From: Akkermansia muciniphila
GTDB lineage: Bacteria; Verrucomicrobiota; Verrucomicrobiia; Verrucomicrobiales; DEV007
Assembly: GCA_945883495.1 (NCBI GenBank)
Contig: CAMCXS010000061.1
Location: 1-35,135, forward strand
Direction of reading: 5' to 3'
DNA length: 35,135 bases
Below are positions 1-8,689 of this stretch, piece by piece. Positions within the stretch are counted from its first letter, which is position 1. Each line of letters starts with the position of its first letter. A model generated the notes under the pieces. It saw only the letters and a program-made list of their open reading frames with translations, was not told the origin of the DNA and ran no database searches. Made by a program: the position numbers and the translations under genes.

Positions 1-145
1 GCCCCGCGCAGACTGTTGGCGCCCAAATCAGTGACGAAAATGCCCCGCGCAGACTGTTGGCGCCCAAATCAGTGACGAAAATGCCCCGCGCAGACTGTTG
101 GCGCCCAAATCAGTGACGAAAATGCCCCGCGCAGACTGTTGGCGC
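1..145. repeat. 41-bp perfect tandem repeat, 3.5 copies, cut by the window edge
   Basis: Identical 41-bp units start at 1, 42, 83 and 124; the last stops after 22 bases at 145. There is no spacer between units, so this is not a CRISPR array. Each unit contains the near-palindrome TTGGCGCCCAA. Because 41 is not a multiple of three, the array is unlikely to encode a protein repeat. The array begins at base 1, so its true length is unknown. The remainder to 192 shows nothing recognisable. Confidence 0.95.
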
Positions 146-192
146 AGGCCCTCTGAGCCTCCTGAATGGCGACGGCCCATTGATCCGGCGGT

Positions 193-699
193 TCAGCGCT
201 TCGGCTGATAGCGGTCCAGAGCTGCGTCGATTGCGTCGTGCAACATTCGGGCTTCGGCGTCGGACAACGACCGGCTGACCTCTACGTCCCAGCGCACCCC
301 GCCCTCGGGAGAAATCCGCACCCCGAGGTGACTGATCAACCCTGGAGGTAGCCGATCCAGCACGAATTCACGGATCGCCTGAGCGGTTGCGGGACCGGGA
401 CCGACGGTGGGGACTTTGCCGAGCTCGATCAAATCCAAATAGTGGGTGGCTGCCTCGTGATCAGGTCCCGAAGGTGGCTGCATCAGTTCCAGGCTCCGTT
501 CCAGATGCGCGACAGCTTCTGGAAATCTTCCGTGGTGGGCGTAGTACATCCCGAGCGCGGCCCTGGCTTGCGCTTCCAGGGCGATATTGTTGGTTTCCGA
601 AGCCGTCGCGATGGCTCCAACCAGTTGATCCTCGGCACCGGGCTTGGAATGGAGCTCGATGGCCACGCTCCAGGCCTCGGAGTCTTCATGAGAAACCAT
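193..699 (-). CDS. TPR-containing protein of unknown role
   Basis: I chose the ATG at 699 (168 aa, beginning MVSHEDSEAW); an open frame continues to 801 but looks like read-through of non-coding sequence. The first half contains helical pairs resembling tetratricopeptide repeats, with the typical signature around 'ALEAQARAALGMYYAHHGRF' followed by 'EAVAHLERSLEL', roughly residues 38-75. Such repeats normally mediate protein-protein contacts. The C-terminal half (from about residue 105) has no domain I recognise. No signal peptide is seen, so it is probably cytoplasmic. It is transcribed away from the methyltransferase-opp operon starting at 814, with a gap of about 115 bp that could hold divergent promoters. 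Its function cannot be assigned. Confidence 0.7.
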   Translation of the reverse strand: MVSHEDSEAWSVAIELHSKPGAEDQLVGAIATASETNNIALEAQARAALGMYYAHHGRFPEAVAHLERSLELMQPPSGPDHEAATHYLDLIELGKVPTVGPGPATAQAIREFVLDRLPPGLISHLGVRISPEGGVRWDVEVSRSLSDAEARMLHDAIDAALDRYQPKR

Positions 700-813
700 T
701 GAGAGTTTTTTTATGGTTAATCGGGCCTGAACGCAAGTCCGGAACAGTGAAACGTCAGGGGCACCTGCACCTTCGCTGGACGTTTGGCGCATTGCGCGCA
801 TGGTTGGGGGTTG

Positions 814-1431
814 ATGGATCCACTGCTCGAAACCGATTTGCGGCGGCTGGACGGCGAGTTGACCAGGGTTCTGGAAGGCGATGCCGCGTTCCTAGAGACA
901 TTGCGGCGCCCCGGCGAGGTGCGTATTCTCGATCTTGCCTGCGGCGCTTGCGACGAGGCCGAAGTCTTGGCGAACCGGATCGCACGCTTGCGCGGGGAGC
1001 CCCTGGAGGACGGCGGTGCCGGGATTCGCTTCACCGGAATGGACATCCGAGCCCGTGAGCTCGGCTGGGCGCGGGAGCGATTCCGCGGGGACGCGGTGGT
1101 GAACTACGAGTTTATCGAGGGGGATGCCCGGAAGCTCGATGGGCACTCACAGCTTCCTGAGCAGTTTGATCTCGTGTTCATGAGGCACCAGAATTTGTGG
1201 AATGGGAAGCGGGTCTGGGAGGAAATCTATCACAAGGCCTTGGAGAAACTGTCCCCGGGAGGACGGTTGGTGATCACCTCATATTTTGATCGAGAGCACG
1301 AGCAAGCCTTGGCGGCCATCCAAGCGCAAGGAGGAAAACTGCTGCTCACTCGCCGCAACCCACTCTCCCGGGCACTCCAAACCCCTGGCAAATCCGTGGA
1401 CCGGCATCTCGCGGTGCTGGAAAAGCCCTGA
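814..1431 (+). CDS. Class I SAM-dependent methyltransferase
   Basis: The 205-aa protein starts at the ATG at 814; the frame is open back to 784 but without a better start. Motif I is DLACGACDEAE, the glycine-rich loop that binds S-adenosylmethionine. An acidic residue after the second strand lies in 'FTGMDIRARELG'. A post-I region 'FIEGDARKL' and the motif 'FDLVFMRHQNLWN' follow, then 'LSPGGRLVITSYF', the usual post-catalytic strand. This is the full Rossmann-fold core with no extra domain. The substrate cannot be read from the sequence. The stop codon overlaps the oppA start (TGATG, one shared base), so the two genes are translationally coupled, although the reason for linking a methyltransferase to peptide uptake is unclear. 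Confidence 0.85.
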   Translation: MDPLLETDLRRLDGELTRVLEGDAAFLETLRRPGEVRILDLACGACDEAEVLANRIARLRGEPLEDGGAGIRFTGMDIRARELGWARERFRGDAVVNYEFIEGDARKLDGHSQLPEQFDLVFMRHQNLWNGKRVWEEIYHKALEKLSPGGRLVITSYFDREHEQALAAIQAQGGKLLLTRRNPLSRALQTPGKSVDRHLAVLEKP

Positions 1432-3041
1432 TGAGGATCCTTCGTCTCCTTCTCGGATGTCTGTTGGCGGTTGCTTTGAGCGGCTGTGGCCGTCGCGATT
1501 TTGCGCACGAGGCGGCCCAGCGAGGGATTTTGCTGCTCGGAAACGGCTCCGATCCGAAAGCGCTCGACCCGCAGCTGGTCGCTTCCGTTGGGGATAGCAA
1601 CATCATGCGGGCCCTATTTGAGGGATTGGTGACCTACGATCCGGCGGACGATACCAAGCTCGAACCCGGAGTAGCGGAGCGGTGGGAATCGAACGCCGAC
1701 CACACGGAATGGACGTTTCATCTCCGCCGGAGTGCCAAGTGGTCTAACGGAGATCCGGTCACTGCGCGGGATTTCCTGTATTCCTACCAGCGCATTCTGG
1801 AGCCCGGCCTGGCGTCTCCGTATGCCTCCATGTTGTATATCCTCAAAGGCGGCAAGGAATACAACGAAGGGAAGGTCACGGACTTCTCTCAAGTGGGCGT
1901 GAAAGCGCCGGATGATTTCACCCTAGTCTGCACGCTATCCCTTCCGGCCGCCTACTTTCCTCAGGTGGTGAAACACACCAGTTGGCTGCCGGTGCATCGC
2001 GCCACCATTGAGCGGTTTGGAAAAATGACGGATCGCTTCACGCGGTGGCAGAGGCCGGGAAATCACGTATCCAACGGTGCGTTTCAGCTCAAATCCTGGC
2101 GCATTTATCACTCCGTGACCGTGGAAAAGAATCCTCTGTATTGGGATGCGGAAAAGGTCAGCCTCCGGGAAATCCACTTTTTTCCTTACGATACCTATAC
2201 GGAATCCCGCGCTTTCTTGGGGAACCGCCTTCATTACACGTATACGTTGCCTTCCGAGCTGATTCATCACAGCGGTGGGGGAAAGCCGGAATGGCTGCGG
2301 ACGGAGCCGTATTACGGGAGCTACTTCTATCGCTTCCATGTCGAGCGTGCTCCGTTTGATAATCCCAAGGTTCGTCTCGCGCTGACCCTCGCCATCGACC
2401 GCCAAGCGATTGTGGAGAGTGTCACCCGGGCGAATCAAGAAGCCGCCTACGGCTTTACACCGCCGTCTCAAGGAGGCTATGTGCCTCCCAGGCTCATCAG
2501 CTTTGATCCCGAGCGCGCGCGGGCTTTGCTGGCCGAGGCCGGATTCACCGGTGGAAAAGGGTTTCCCGGCTTCGCGTTGCTGATCAACACGTCTGAGGCG
2601 CACCGCGCCATTGCGGAAGCGATGCAGGACATGTGGCGCCGCCATCTGGGCATTACCAGCGTGCGGATCGAGAACCGGGAATGGGGGACGTTCCAGAGCC
2701 AGGTGATCAAGCAAGATTACGATGCCGCGCGGGCTGGATGGATCGCGGATTACCTGGATCCCTCCACGTTCCTGGACATGTGGCGCAAGGGAGATAGCAA
2801 TAACAACACGGGTTGGGCCAGCCCGGAGTACGACCGGCTCTTGGCCGAAGCCGCTGTGCAACCCACGGAAGCGGCACGCTTCGCCAAACTTCAGGACGCG
2901 GAGCGCATCCTGCTGACGGAGTTGCCAGTGTTACCGTTGTATTGGTACACCCGCACCTACTGGCTGCGGCCCGAGGTCAAGAATTGGAATTCGCTGCTTT
3001 TGGATAATCACAACTACAAACACATTCGCTTGGAGCCTTGA
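1431..3041 (+). CDS. oppA: Oligopeptide ABC transporter substrate-binding lipoprotein (OppA family)
   Basis: This is a 536-aa solute-binding protein of the SBP_bac_5 family, which captures peptides outside the inner membrane and passes them to the permease. The N-terminus is a lipoprotein signal peptide ending in lipobox LSGC, with the lipidated cysteine at residue 19. The family pattern is clear: 'GSDPKALDPQL' near the mature N-terminus, 'LFEGLVTYDP', 'DFLYSYQRILEP', 'VRLALTLAIDRQAIV' and near the end 'LPVLPLYWYTRTYWLRP'. Length fits OppA/MppA-type proteins. Its ATG shares one base with the methyltransferase stop, and its stop at 3039-3041 abuts the permease start. Peptide specificity is inferred from similarity to OppA and from the permeases; other substrates of this family are possible. 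Confidence 0.92.
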   Translation: MRILRLLLGCLLAVALSGCGRRDFAHEAAQRGILLLGNGSDPKALDPQLVASVGDSNIMRALFEGLVTYDPADDTKLEPGVAERWESNADHTEWTFHLRRSAKWSNGDPVTARDFLYSYQRILEPGLASPYASMLYILKGGKEYNEGKVTDFSQVGVKAPDDFTLVCTLSLPAAYFPQVVKHTSWLPVHRATIERFGKMTDRFTRWQRPGNHVSNGAFQLKSWRIYHSVTVEKNPLYWDAEKVSLREIHFFPYDTYTESRAFLGNRLHYTYTLPSELIHHSGGGKPEWLRTEPYYGSYFYRFHVERAPFDNPKVRLALTLAIDRQAIVESVTRANQEAAYGFTPPSQGGYVPPRLISFDPERARALLAEAGFTGGKGFPGFALLINTSEAHRAIAEAMQDMWRRHLGITSVRIENREWGTFQSQVIKQDYDAARAGWIADYLDPSTFLDMWRKGDSNNNTGWASPEYDRLLAEAAVQPTEAARFAKLQDAERILLTELPVLPLYWYTRTYWLRPEVKNWNSLLLDNHNYKHIRLEP

Positions 3042-3046
3042 CGCCG

Positions 3047-3985
3047 ATGCTTCGTTTTGTCCTAGGCCGTTTGGTTCAAAGCTTGGTGGTCCTGGTGGGC
3101 ATACTTACGCTCACATTCATTCTTCTGCAGTTGGCTCCTGGAAACCCCTTCGCCACGGAGAAGAACATTCCGGAGCATATCGTGGCCAACATGAGGAAGT
3201 ATTACGGCCTGGACCGGCCTCCGCTTGAACAATGGTTCCGCATGCTCGGAAACTATTTTGTGCGCTTCGATGGCGGGGAGTCGTTCACCAAAGACGGCTT
3301 CACCGTAAATGAGATCATTCAGGAGTCGCTCCCGGTCTCGCTCCTTGTCGGAGGAGCGGGGTTGGTTTTTGCCTTGGGACTGGGAGTTCCCCTTGGCGTG
3401 ATCGCGGCGGCCCGACGCAATCGGGGGGCAGATTATCTGGCCAGCTCCCTTGCGCTCGCGGGGATTTGTCTTCCCACGTTCGTGGTTGCCCCCCTCGCGA
3501 TCGCGGTCTTTGCCCTGGAGCTCGGGTGGTTCGCCCCGGCGGGCTGGGAAGACCGGCGCCTGGATTGGATTTTACCGGCGATTGTCCTTGGTTTGTTTTA
3601 CATGGGCTACATTACCCGGATCACCCGCGCCGGTATGTTGGAAGCATTGAGTCAAGACTATGTCCGTACCGCTTTGGCCAAAGGGTTGCCAGAAGGACGG
3701 ATTTTGGTGATTCATACCCTGCGGCATGGATTGCTTCCCTTGGTGAGCTATCTTGGACCGGCAGTCGCAGGAATTCTGGCCGGTTCATTTGTGGTGGAGA
3801 CGATCTTTGGGTTGCCGGGCATGGGTTTGCACACAGTGGCGGCCGCCCGGGATCGGGACATGCCTCTTCTGATGGGATCCGTAATGACTTACGGCGCCAT
3901 GGTGCTCGTCTCGAATTTCCTTTCGGATTTGGCGCAATATTGGATGAATCCCCGGATGCGCGGCGCGGGAGGAGAACTGTCATGA
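3047..3985 (+). CDS. oppB: Oligopeptide ABC transporter permease OppB
   Basis: This is a 312-aa inner-membrane permease from the ATG at 3047. A TTG at 3038 would add three residues and overlap the oppA stop; I prefer the ATG because 'MLRFVLGRLVQS' is the usual OppB/DppB start. The first transmembrane helix is followed by the typical 'QLAPGNPFA' and 'YGLDRPPLEQWF' segments. The cytoplasmic EAA loop lies around 'MLEALSQDYVRTALAKGLPE', the contact site for the ATPase subunits. The end carries 'VVETIFGLPGMGLHTVAAA', also characteristic. The stop overlaps the oppC start as ATGA. Together with OppC it would form the membrane channel. Confidence 0.93.
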   Translation: MLRFVLGRLVQSLVVLVGILTLTFILLQLAPGNPFATEKNIPEHIVANMRKYYGLDRPPLEQWFRMLGNYFVRFDGGESFTKDGFTVNEIIQESLPVSLLVGGAGLVFALGLGVPLGVIAAARRNRGADYLASSLALAGICLPTFVVAPLAIAVFALELGWFAPAGWEDRRLDWILPAIVLGLFYMGYITRITRAGMLEALSQDYVRTALAKGLPEGRILVIHTLRHGLLPLVSYLGPAVAGILAGSFVVETIFGLPGMGLHTVAAARDRDMPLLMGSVMTYGAMVLVSNFLSDLAQYWMNPRMRGAGGELS

Positions 3986-4890
3986 ACGAGGTGAATTCCG
4001 TCCGCGAACTGCAAATCGTGGAAGCCGTTCCAGGGACTTCCTTGGGCCAAGACGCCTGGCGCCGCCTCAAGCGCAATCGCCTTGCCTATGCTTGTTTGTG
4101 GGCACTGGGAGGGATCCTGCTCCTTTGCTCCGGTGGAGCGTTGCTGTCTTGGGCCGGCATTCTTCCGGATCCCAACGCCACGCATCTTGATCGCATCCTC
4201 GCCGCACCTGGAGACGGCTATCTGCTGGGTTCGGATGCTCTGGGCCGGGATGTCTTTGCCCGTATCCTCTTTGGCGGTCTGGTTTCCATCGCGGTCGGAG
4301 TGGTGGCCACGCTGGTGTCGGTCATCATTGGAGTGACCTACGGGGCGGTCGCCGGTTATGTCGGCGGGCGTTGCGACGCTGTGATGATGCGGTTCGTGGA
4401 TATTCTGTACGCGATGCCGTTTGTCATTCTAGTCATCGTCCTGATGTCGCTGTTCGGCATGAATCTATTCTGGCTCTTCATTGCCATTGGAGCGGTGGAG
4501 TGGCTGACCATGGCGCGGATCGTCCGGGGGCAGGTGATGTCCTTGAAGAAACAAGAATTCATTGAGGCGGCAAGATCTCTTGGGCTTGGGCACGGCAGCA
4601 TTCTGTTCCGGCATCTCATTCCGAACTGTCTGGGCCCGGTGATTGTTTACACGACGTTGACGGTGCCGTCCGTGATGCGGTTGGAAGCCGTATTAAGCTT
4701 TTTGGGCATGGGCGTGCAACCGCCCAACAGCTCCTGGGGAACCTTGATCAAGGAAGGTGCGGACCGCATGACGACGAGTGCCGGTTTGTTGCTGTTTCCG
4801 GCGGCGGCGTTTGCGCTGACGCTGTTTTGTCTCAATTTCTTGGGGGACGGTCTGCGCGACGCGCTGGATCCGAAAGGCTCCAAAGATTGA
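3982..4890 (+). CDS. oppC: Oligopeptide ABC transporter permease OppC
   Basis: This is a 302-aa permease. The start is the ATG at 3982, overlapping the oppB stop (ATGA) and preceded by a strong GGAGGAG ribosome binding site; the much longer open frame beginning at 3466 is an accident inside oppB. Recognisable parts are the N-terminal 'WRRLKRNRLAYACL' before the first membrane helix, 'LLGSDALGRDVFARILFGG', which is nearly diagnostic of the OppC/DppC family, the EAA loop 'KKQEFIEAARSLGLGHGSIL', and the final 'LNFLGDGLRDALDPK'. It pairs with OppB. No OppD/OppF ATPase gene follows: the next gene is an aminopeptidase after a 75-bp gap, so the ATPases must be encoded elsewhere. Confidence 0.94.
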   Translation: MNEVNSVRELQIVEAVPGTSLGQDAWRRLKRNRLAYACLWALGGILLLCSGGALLSWAGILPDPNATHLDRILAAPGDGYLLGSDALGRDVFARILFGGLVSIAVGVVATLVSVIIGVTYGAVAGYVGGRCDAVMMRFVDILYAMPFVILVIVLMSLFGMNLFWLFIAIGAVEWLTMARIVRGQVMSLKKQEFIEAARSLGLGHGSILFRHLIPNCLGPVIVYTTLTVPSVMRLEAVLSFLGMGVQPPNSSWGTLIKEGADRMTTSAGLLLFPAAAFALTLFCLNFLGDGLRDALDPKGSKD

Positions 4891-4965
4891 ATCGGGATTC
4901 CAGAGATTCTATTTCCTGCACTGAGTAGTTGCAACTCAGCGGCTTGCCTCCAAGGTAGCAAGCTT

Positions 4966-6069
4966 ATGCACGACAGCCGCGTTGATGATTTGGCCCGACA
5001 ACTCGTCCGCTATTCCACCAAGGTAAAGAAAGGCGAGAACGTCCTTGTTGAAATCTTCGATGCTCCGGACAGCATCGCGGTCGCCCTGATCCGCGCCATT
5101 CGGGCCGCCGGTGGGACGCCATTTGTCAATCTGCATCGCTCTCGTGTCACTCGGGAGTTGGCGTTGAAAGCCAGCGAGGAGCAGTATGAGGTCGTTGGCC
5201 GGCAAACCTTAGCGCAGATGCAAGATATGCAGGTGTATATCGCGGTGCGCGGCAGTGAAAACATCAATGAGCAGGCCGATGTTCCCGAAAAGGCGAAAAA
5301 GCTGGTGGCCGCCAAGATGCGCCCCACGCTCAATCACCGGATCAACGAGACGCGTTGGGTCGTGCTGCGCTGGCCGACACCGTCCATGGCGCAACAGGCG
5401 ATGATGAGCACTGAGGCGTTTGAGGACTTCTATTTCCGTGTTTGCTTGCTGGATTACAAAGCTCTCCTGCCCGGCATGAAGGCTCTCAAAAAGGCAATCG
5501 ATGATGCCGAGGAAGTCCGGATTACGGCGCCCGGAACCGATTTGCGTTTTAGCCTGAAGGGGATGAAGGGCATCGTTTGTGAAGGCCGGCGCAATATCCC
5601 GGATGGCGAGGTCTTTACCGCGCCAGTGCGCGATTCCGTGGAAGGCGTTATCAGCTTCAATGCGCCAACCGTGTATCAGGGAATCGCTTTTGATCAGATC
5701 AAGTTGCGGTTCGAGAAAGGTAAGATTGTGGAGGCTACCTCGAACCAAACCAAGAAGCTCAACGAGATCCTCGATTCGGACGAAGGCTCGCGCTATATTG
5801 GTGAGTTCGCGATTGCGTTCAACAACGAGATCAAAGAGCCGATGAGGGACATCCTTTTTGACGAAAAGATCGGCGGTTCTTTCCACTTCACGCCTGGGCA
5901 AGCATACGAAGGCGTGGCGGATAACGGGAACCGGAGCCAGGTCCATTGGGACATGGTCCTTATTCAACGCAAAGAATGGGGCGGTGGAGAAATCTACTTC
6001 GACGGCAAACTGATCCGGAAGGATGGATTGTTTCTTCCCAAGGGACTTGAAGTCCTTAATCCCGCGTGA
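4966..6069 (+). CDS. M29-family metallo-aminopeptidase
   Basis: This is a 367-aa member of the thermophilic aminopeptidase family (AmpS/AmpT type), which removes N-terminal residues from peptides using two metal ions. All residues expected in the active site are present in order: Glu215 in 'PDGEVF', Glu280 in 'IGEFAIAFN', His307 and Tyr314 in '[13 protein letters not shown]', and His327/Asp329 in 'VHWDM'. The length is close to the usual 370-410 aa. There is no signal peptide, so it is cytoplasmic. The start is an ATG with AAGG about 10 bases upstream. Its position directly after the Opp genes suggests that it degrades imported peptides; that link is inferred from context only. Confidence 0.92.
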   Translation: MHDSRVDDLARQLVRYSTKVKKGENVLVEIFDAPDSIAVALIRAIRAAGGTPFVNLHRSRVTRELALKASEEQYEVVGRQTLAQMQDMQVYIAVRGSENINEQADVPEKAKKLVAAKMRPTLNHRINETRWVVLRWPTPSMAQQAMMSTEAFEDFYFRVCLLDYKALLPGMKALKKAIDDAEEVRITAPGTDLRFSLKGMKGIVCEGRRNIPDGEVFTAPVRDSVEGVISFNAPTVYQGIAFDQIKLRFEKGKIVEATSNQTKKLNEILDSDEGSRYIGEFAIAFNNEIKEPMRDILFDEKIGGSFHFTPGQAYEGVADNGNRSQVHWDMVLIQRKEWGGGEIYFDGKLIRKDGLFLPKGLEVLNPA

Positions 6070-6073
6070 GGGG

Positions 6074-6088
6074 GCGATCGAGGATCGC
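6074..6088. other. Short perfect hairpin between convergent genes
   Basis: GCGATC-GAG-GATCGC forms a 6-bp stem just after the aminopeptidase stop and before the end of the convergent gene at 6100. It lacks a T-run, so a terminator role is only possible. Confidence 0.4.
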
Positions 6089-6099
6089 TGACGGTAGCG

Positions 6100-6534
6100 T
6101 TACGGATACGAGAAGTTCGCGGTAATAAAGCGCCCGCCAAATTTGATCAGTGCGCTGAGCAAATCATTCAGCAGCCAGGGATCGGAATTTTCGTGCTCGA
6201 TGATCCGGGCGTAGGATTGGGTCTGCTCGTAGAGAGTGAGCAGTTCGAAGTCTCTGGAAATCAGTCCAGGACCCTCGTAGGCAGGAGCGGGAGGAATGGG
6301 GCAGGGGACAATCCAAGACGGGTGCCCCTGTTCGCTACGGTAGGAAACGCCGGCGAGCGGCGGGACAGGAAGTAGCTGGTAGGGAACGGTGGATCGTCGC
6401 GGTGGTGAGGGCTCGTGGTCCGACATCCAACGCTGCAACGCCCCCTTAGACGGAGGGATCGACGCCGCTGCTGGGGTGGAACAAAGTGCGAGGATGACTC
6501 CAAAATGAAGCAAGCTAAGCGAAGATGAATTCAT
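6100..6534 (-). CDS. Small secreted protein, unknown
   Basis: This is a 144-aa protein from the ATG at 6534; the frame extends to 6573 but the internal start gives a clean signal peptide. Residues 1-25 have a hydrophobic core 'LLHFGVILALCS' ending in 'AAAS', a plausible signal peptidase I site. The mature part is proline-rich (SPPRRSTVPYQLLPVPPLAG) and ends in a segment predicted to be helical and then strand, 'LLNDLLSALIKFGGRFITAN'. No catalytic motif or known domain is visible. It is convergent with the aminopeptidase, 30 bp away. It could be an exported structural or regulatory protein; the existence of the gene rests mainly on the signal peptide and codon pattern. Confidence 0.5.
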   Translation of the reverse strand: MNSSSLSLLHFGVILALCSTPAAASIPPSKGALQRWMSDHEPSPPRRSTVPYQLLPVPPLAGVSYRSEQGHPSWIVPCPIPPAPAYEGPGLISRDFELLTLYEQTQSYARIIEHENSDPWLLNDLLSALIKFGGRFITANFSYP

Positions 6535-6837
6535 GGTGGATTGCTGAAGCATCCTCAGAGAGGTACGGAGCACTCGTCAAATTATAAAACTTTACCGAAA
6601 GACAGGATAGCTTGATAATTTAGAGGAAGTGCCCCCAAGGTCATGGCGGCCCACGCTCGACGTGGGGCCAGCGGCCACTTGGTCAATTCAAGCGAGTCGA
6701 GGTTGCTCAGCAGCGGGGACAAGCCCAAAGGCGATCCGGTCTGAGACTCGGCAGCAATCTTGGGCTCCGCCAACGGGATCCGACGCAACTGCCCGCGCCC
6801 CCAGCCCTCCCGCATCTGTGACAGATTCTCCCGCTCG

Positions 6838-6900
6838 TCCATTGAGGTGACGCGGCCATCCATTGAGGTGACGCGGCCATCCATTGAGGTGACGCGGCCG
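6838..6900. repeat. 21-bp tandem repeat, three copies, in a gene-free gap
   Basis: Three units of 21 bp start at 6838, 6859 and 6880, differing by one base in the last. Read on the minus strand they would encode MDGRVTS heptads, but the surrounding open frame (6582-6923) has no gene-like features. The whole interval 6535-6976 holds no gene I can support; it has this repeat and a CTCCACCACTCCGCTACTCCACC stretch resembling the GGAGTGATGGAG microsatellites elsewhere in the window. Confidence 0.9.
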
Positions 6901-6976
6901 TCCATCAACGCGCCAGGCGGCAAATCGCTTTACTCCACCACTCCGCTACTCCACCTCTCCAGTAACGCACGCCACC

Positions 6977-8689
6977 ATGGAGATCCGCCTCATCGACGCC
7001 ATCGGCCCTTTTTTCCGGGATTACCCGTTGGTGCGGATCAACTGGTCGAAGATTCCGTTTGAGCATTTGGCCACTCAGGGACCGCGACTCCGTGCGCAAT
7101 GGGACCAGATCCGTGGGGACATGAAGCTCTTCGCGGAGCGCGTCGCGGCCGTGGGCTACAACGCGGTGTCACTCGATGACTTAATCCACCTCGTTGATCA
7201 CGACCACACCCCGGAGATCCGGGCCCGGATCGCGGTGTTGCAGGAAGAATACCGGGCTCTTTTCGGCATCTTGCGCGAGGCGGGGCTCAAGGTGTTCCTC
7301 ACCCAAGACGTGCTCTCCTACACGCCGGAGATGTTGCTGCGCATTGGCACGGCCGCCGAGGACGCCAGCGCCTTTCTGCGAGAACTGGTGGAACGCGGCT
7401 TTCGCACCTTTCCAGAGGTGGCCGGGCTGATTCTCCGCATCGGGGAAAGCGATGGGCTCGACGTCAAGGGCGACTTCCGGAGCGAGTTGGTGATGCGGAC
7501 CGCTACCGACGTGCGCCGCATGCTGCGGGAGATCTTGCCGGTCTTTGAGGCGGCGGGGAAGACACTGATTTTCCGGACCTGGACCGTTGGCGCCTACAGT
7601 GTCGGCGATCTCATCTGGCACCGGCGCACCCTAGCCCGGGCGTTGAAGGGGATTCGCAGTGATTCCTTGGTCCTCTCCATGAAGTATGGCGAGTCGGATT
7701 TCTTCCGGCATCTTCCGCTAAACCGCAACTTTTTCGGCACCGGGCACAAGACGCTGATCGAGCTGCAAGCGCGCCGGGAATACGAGGGGAGTGGAGAGTT
7801 TCCCTCCTTTATTGGGCACGACTATGAGCGATATGCGGCGGAATTGCGGGACGCCGGGAATTTAGTTGGCTTTTCCGTTTGGTGCCAGACGGGCGGCTGG
7901 GTGCCTTTCCGGAGATTGGCTTACTTGGACGGCTCGGCGATTTGGACGGAAATCAACGCCTTTGTCAGCCTCCGGCTCTTCGAATACGAGGAATCCGTGG
8001 AAGTCGCCGTGCAAGAATGCGTCCGCTTTATGGGGCTCGCTGATGCCGACGCGGTGCTGGAGCTACTGCGGCTTTCCGAAGAGGTGGTCAAAGAGCTGCT
8101 GTATTTTGAAGATTATGCCCGGGAGAAACTCTATTTTCGCCGTGTCCGGATTCCGCCTCTGATTGAAGTATATTGGCACACCATCTTTATTCATCAATCG
8201 ATCCGCAAACTGCTCGGCCACTTTGCGCGCGACCGAGAGGCTGCGGTGCGGACGGCGCGCCAAGCCATGCGCAAGATCGAGCGGATGCAAGAACTGGCGC
8301 AACGCAGTGGCTTGCCGGTGGAAGATATCGAATTCATGCACGACACCTTTGAAATTCTCGCCCTGGCTCGCGAGTTTTTCATGGGGCTCGATCACGACGA
8401 TATTCGGAGACGCATCCAACGCGCCAAATCTGCATACCGGAAAAAGTATACGCACCGCCCGCGGTATCGCATCAGCGTGAGTTTCCGGCGTTTCGAGGAC
8501 CCGGGCCGGTTCACGCGTTGGCTTCTCAAGACCATGTTCCGGACTCACCCGGGATATCGCATCGTGGACCGCGTCTTCGTCCTCCACCTGCTCTCGCTAT
8601 TTTATCGGCTCGTGAAGCGGCGGCGCCCAGGCTGGATTCCCGAATTCGCCCGGGATAGCGCGATGGGAATTGACGTCATTTTCCGCTGA
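6977..8689 (+). CDS. Putative TIM-barrel glycoside hydrolase, distantly GH67 (alpha-glucuronidase)-like
   Basis: This is a 570-aa protein without a signal peptide. The central part, about residues 90-330, looks like a TIM barrel related to family 67 alpha-glucuronidases: 'EAGLKVFLTQDVLSY', then 'VAGLILRIGESDGLD' with Glu157, 'KTLIFRTWTVGAY', 'LVLSMKYGESDFF', and 'KTLIELQARREYEGSGEFP' with Glu262 and Glu268, which parallels the GH67 segment preceding its catalytic region. The C-terminal 230 residues are helical and very basic at the end. The assignment to GH67 is from pattern memory and the catalytic pair is not certain; a non-catalytic relative is possible. It starts at the ATG at 6977 with no clear ribosome binding site. 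The 3' end overlaps the convergent antiporter pseudogene by 14 bp. Confidence 0.5.
   Translation: MEIRLIDAIGPFFRDYPLVRINWSKIPFEHLATQGPRLRAQWDQIRGDMKLFAERVAAVGYNAVSLDDLIHLVDHDHTPEIRARIAVLQEEYRALFGILREAGLKVFLTQDVLSYTPEMLLRIGTAAEDASAFLRELVERGFRTFPEVAGLILRIGESDGLDVKGDFRSELVMRTATDVRRMLREILPVFEAAGKTLIFRTWTVGAYSVGDLIWHRRTLARALKGIRSDSLVLSMKYGESDFFRHLPLNRNFFGTGHKTLIELQARREYEGSGEFPSFIGHDYERYAAELRDAGNLVGFSVWCQTGGWVPFRRLAYLDGSAIWTEINAFVSLRLFEYEESVEVAVQECVRFMGLADADAVLELLRLSEEVVKELLYFEDYAREKLYFRRVRIPPLIEVYWHTIFIHQSIRKLLGHFARDREAAVRTARQAMRKIERMQELAQRSGLPVEDIEFMHDTFEILALAREFFMGLDHDDIRRRIQRAKSAYRKKYTHRPRYRISVSFRRFEDPGRFTRWLLKTMFRTHPGYRIVDRVFVLHLLSLFYRLVKRRRPGWIPEFARDSAMGIDVIFR

Noticed and set aside
1-145. 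CRISPR array
   Set aside because: Units are contiguous with no spacers, and no cas gene is in the window.
6582-6923. Minus-strand 113-codon frame containing MDGRVTS heptads
   Set aside because: The heptads come from the 21-bp tandem repeat; the rest is low in protein-like pattern and lacks a ribosome binding site.
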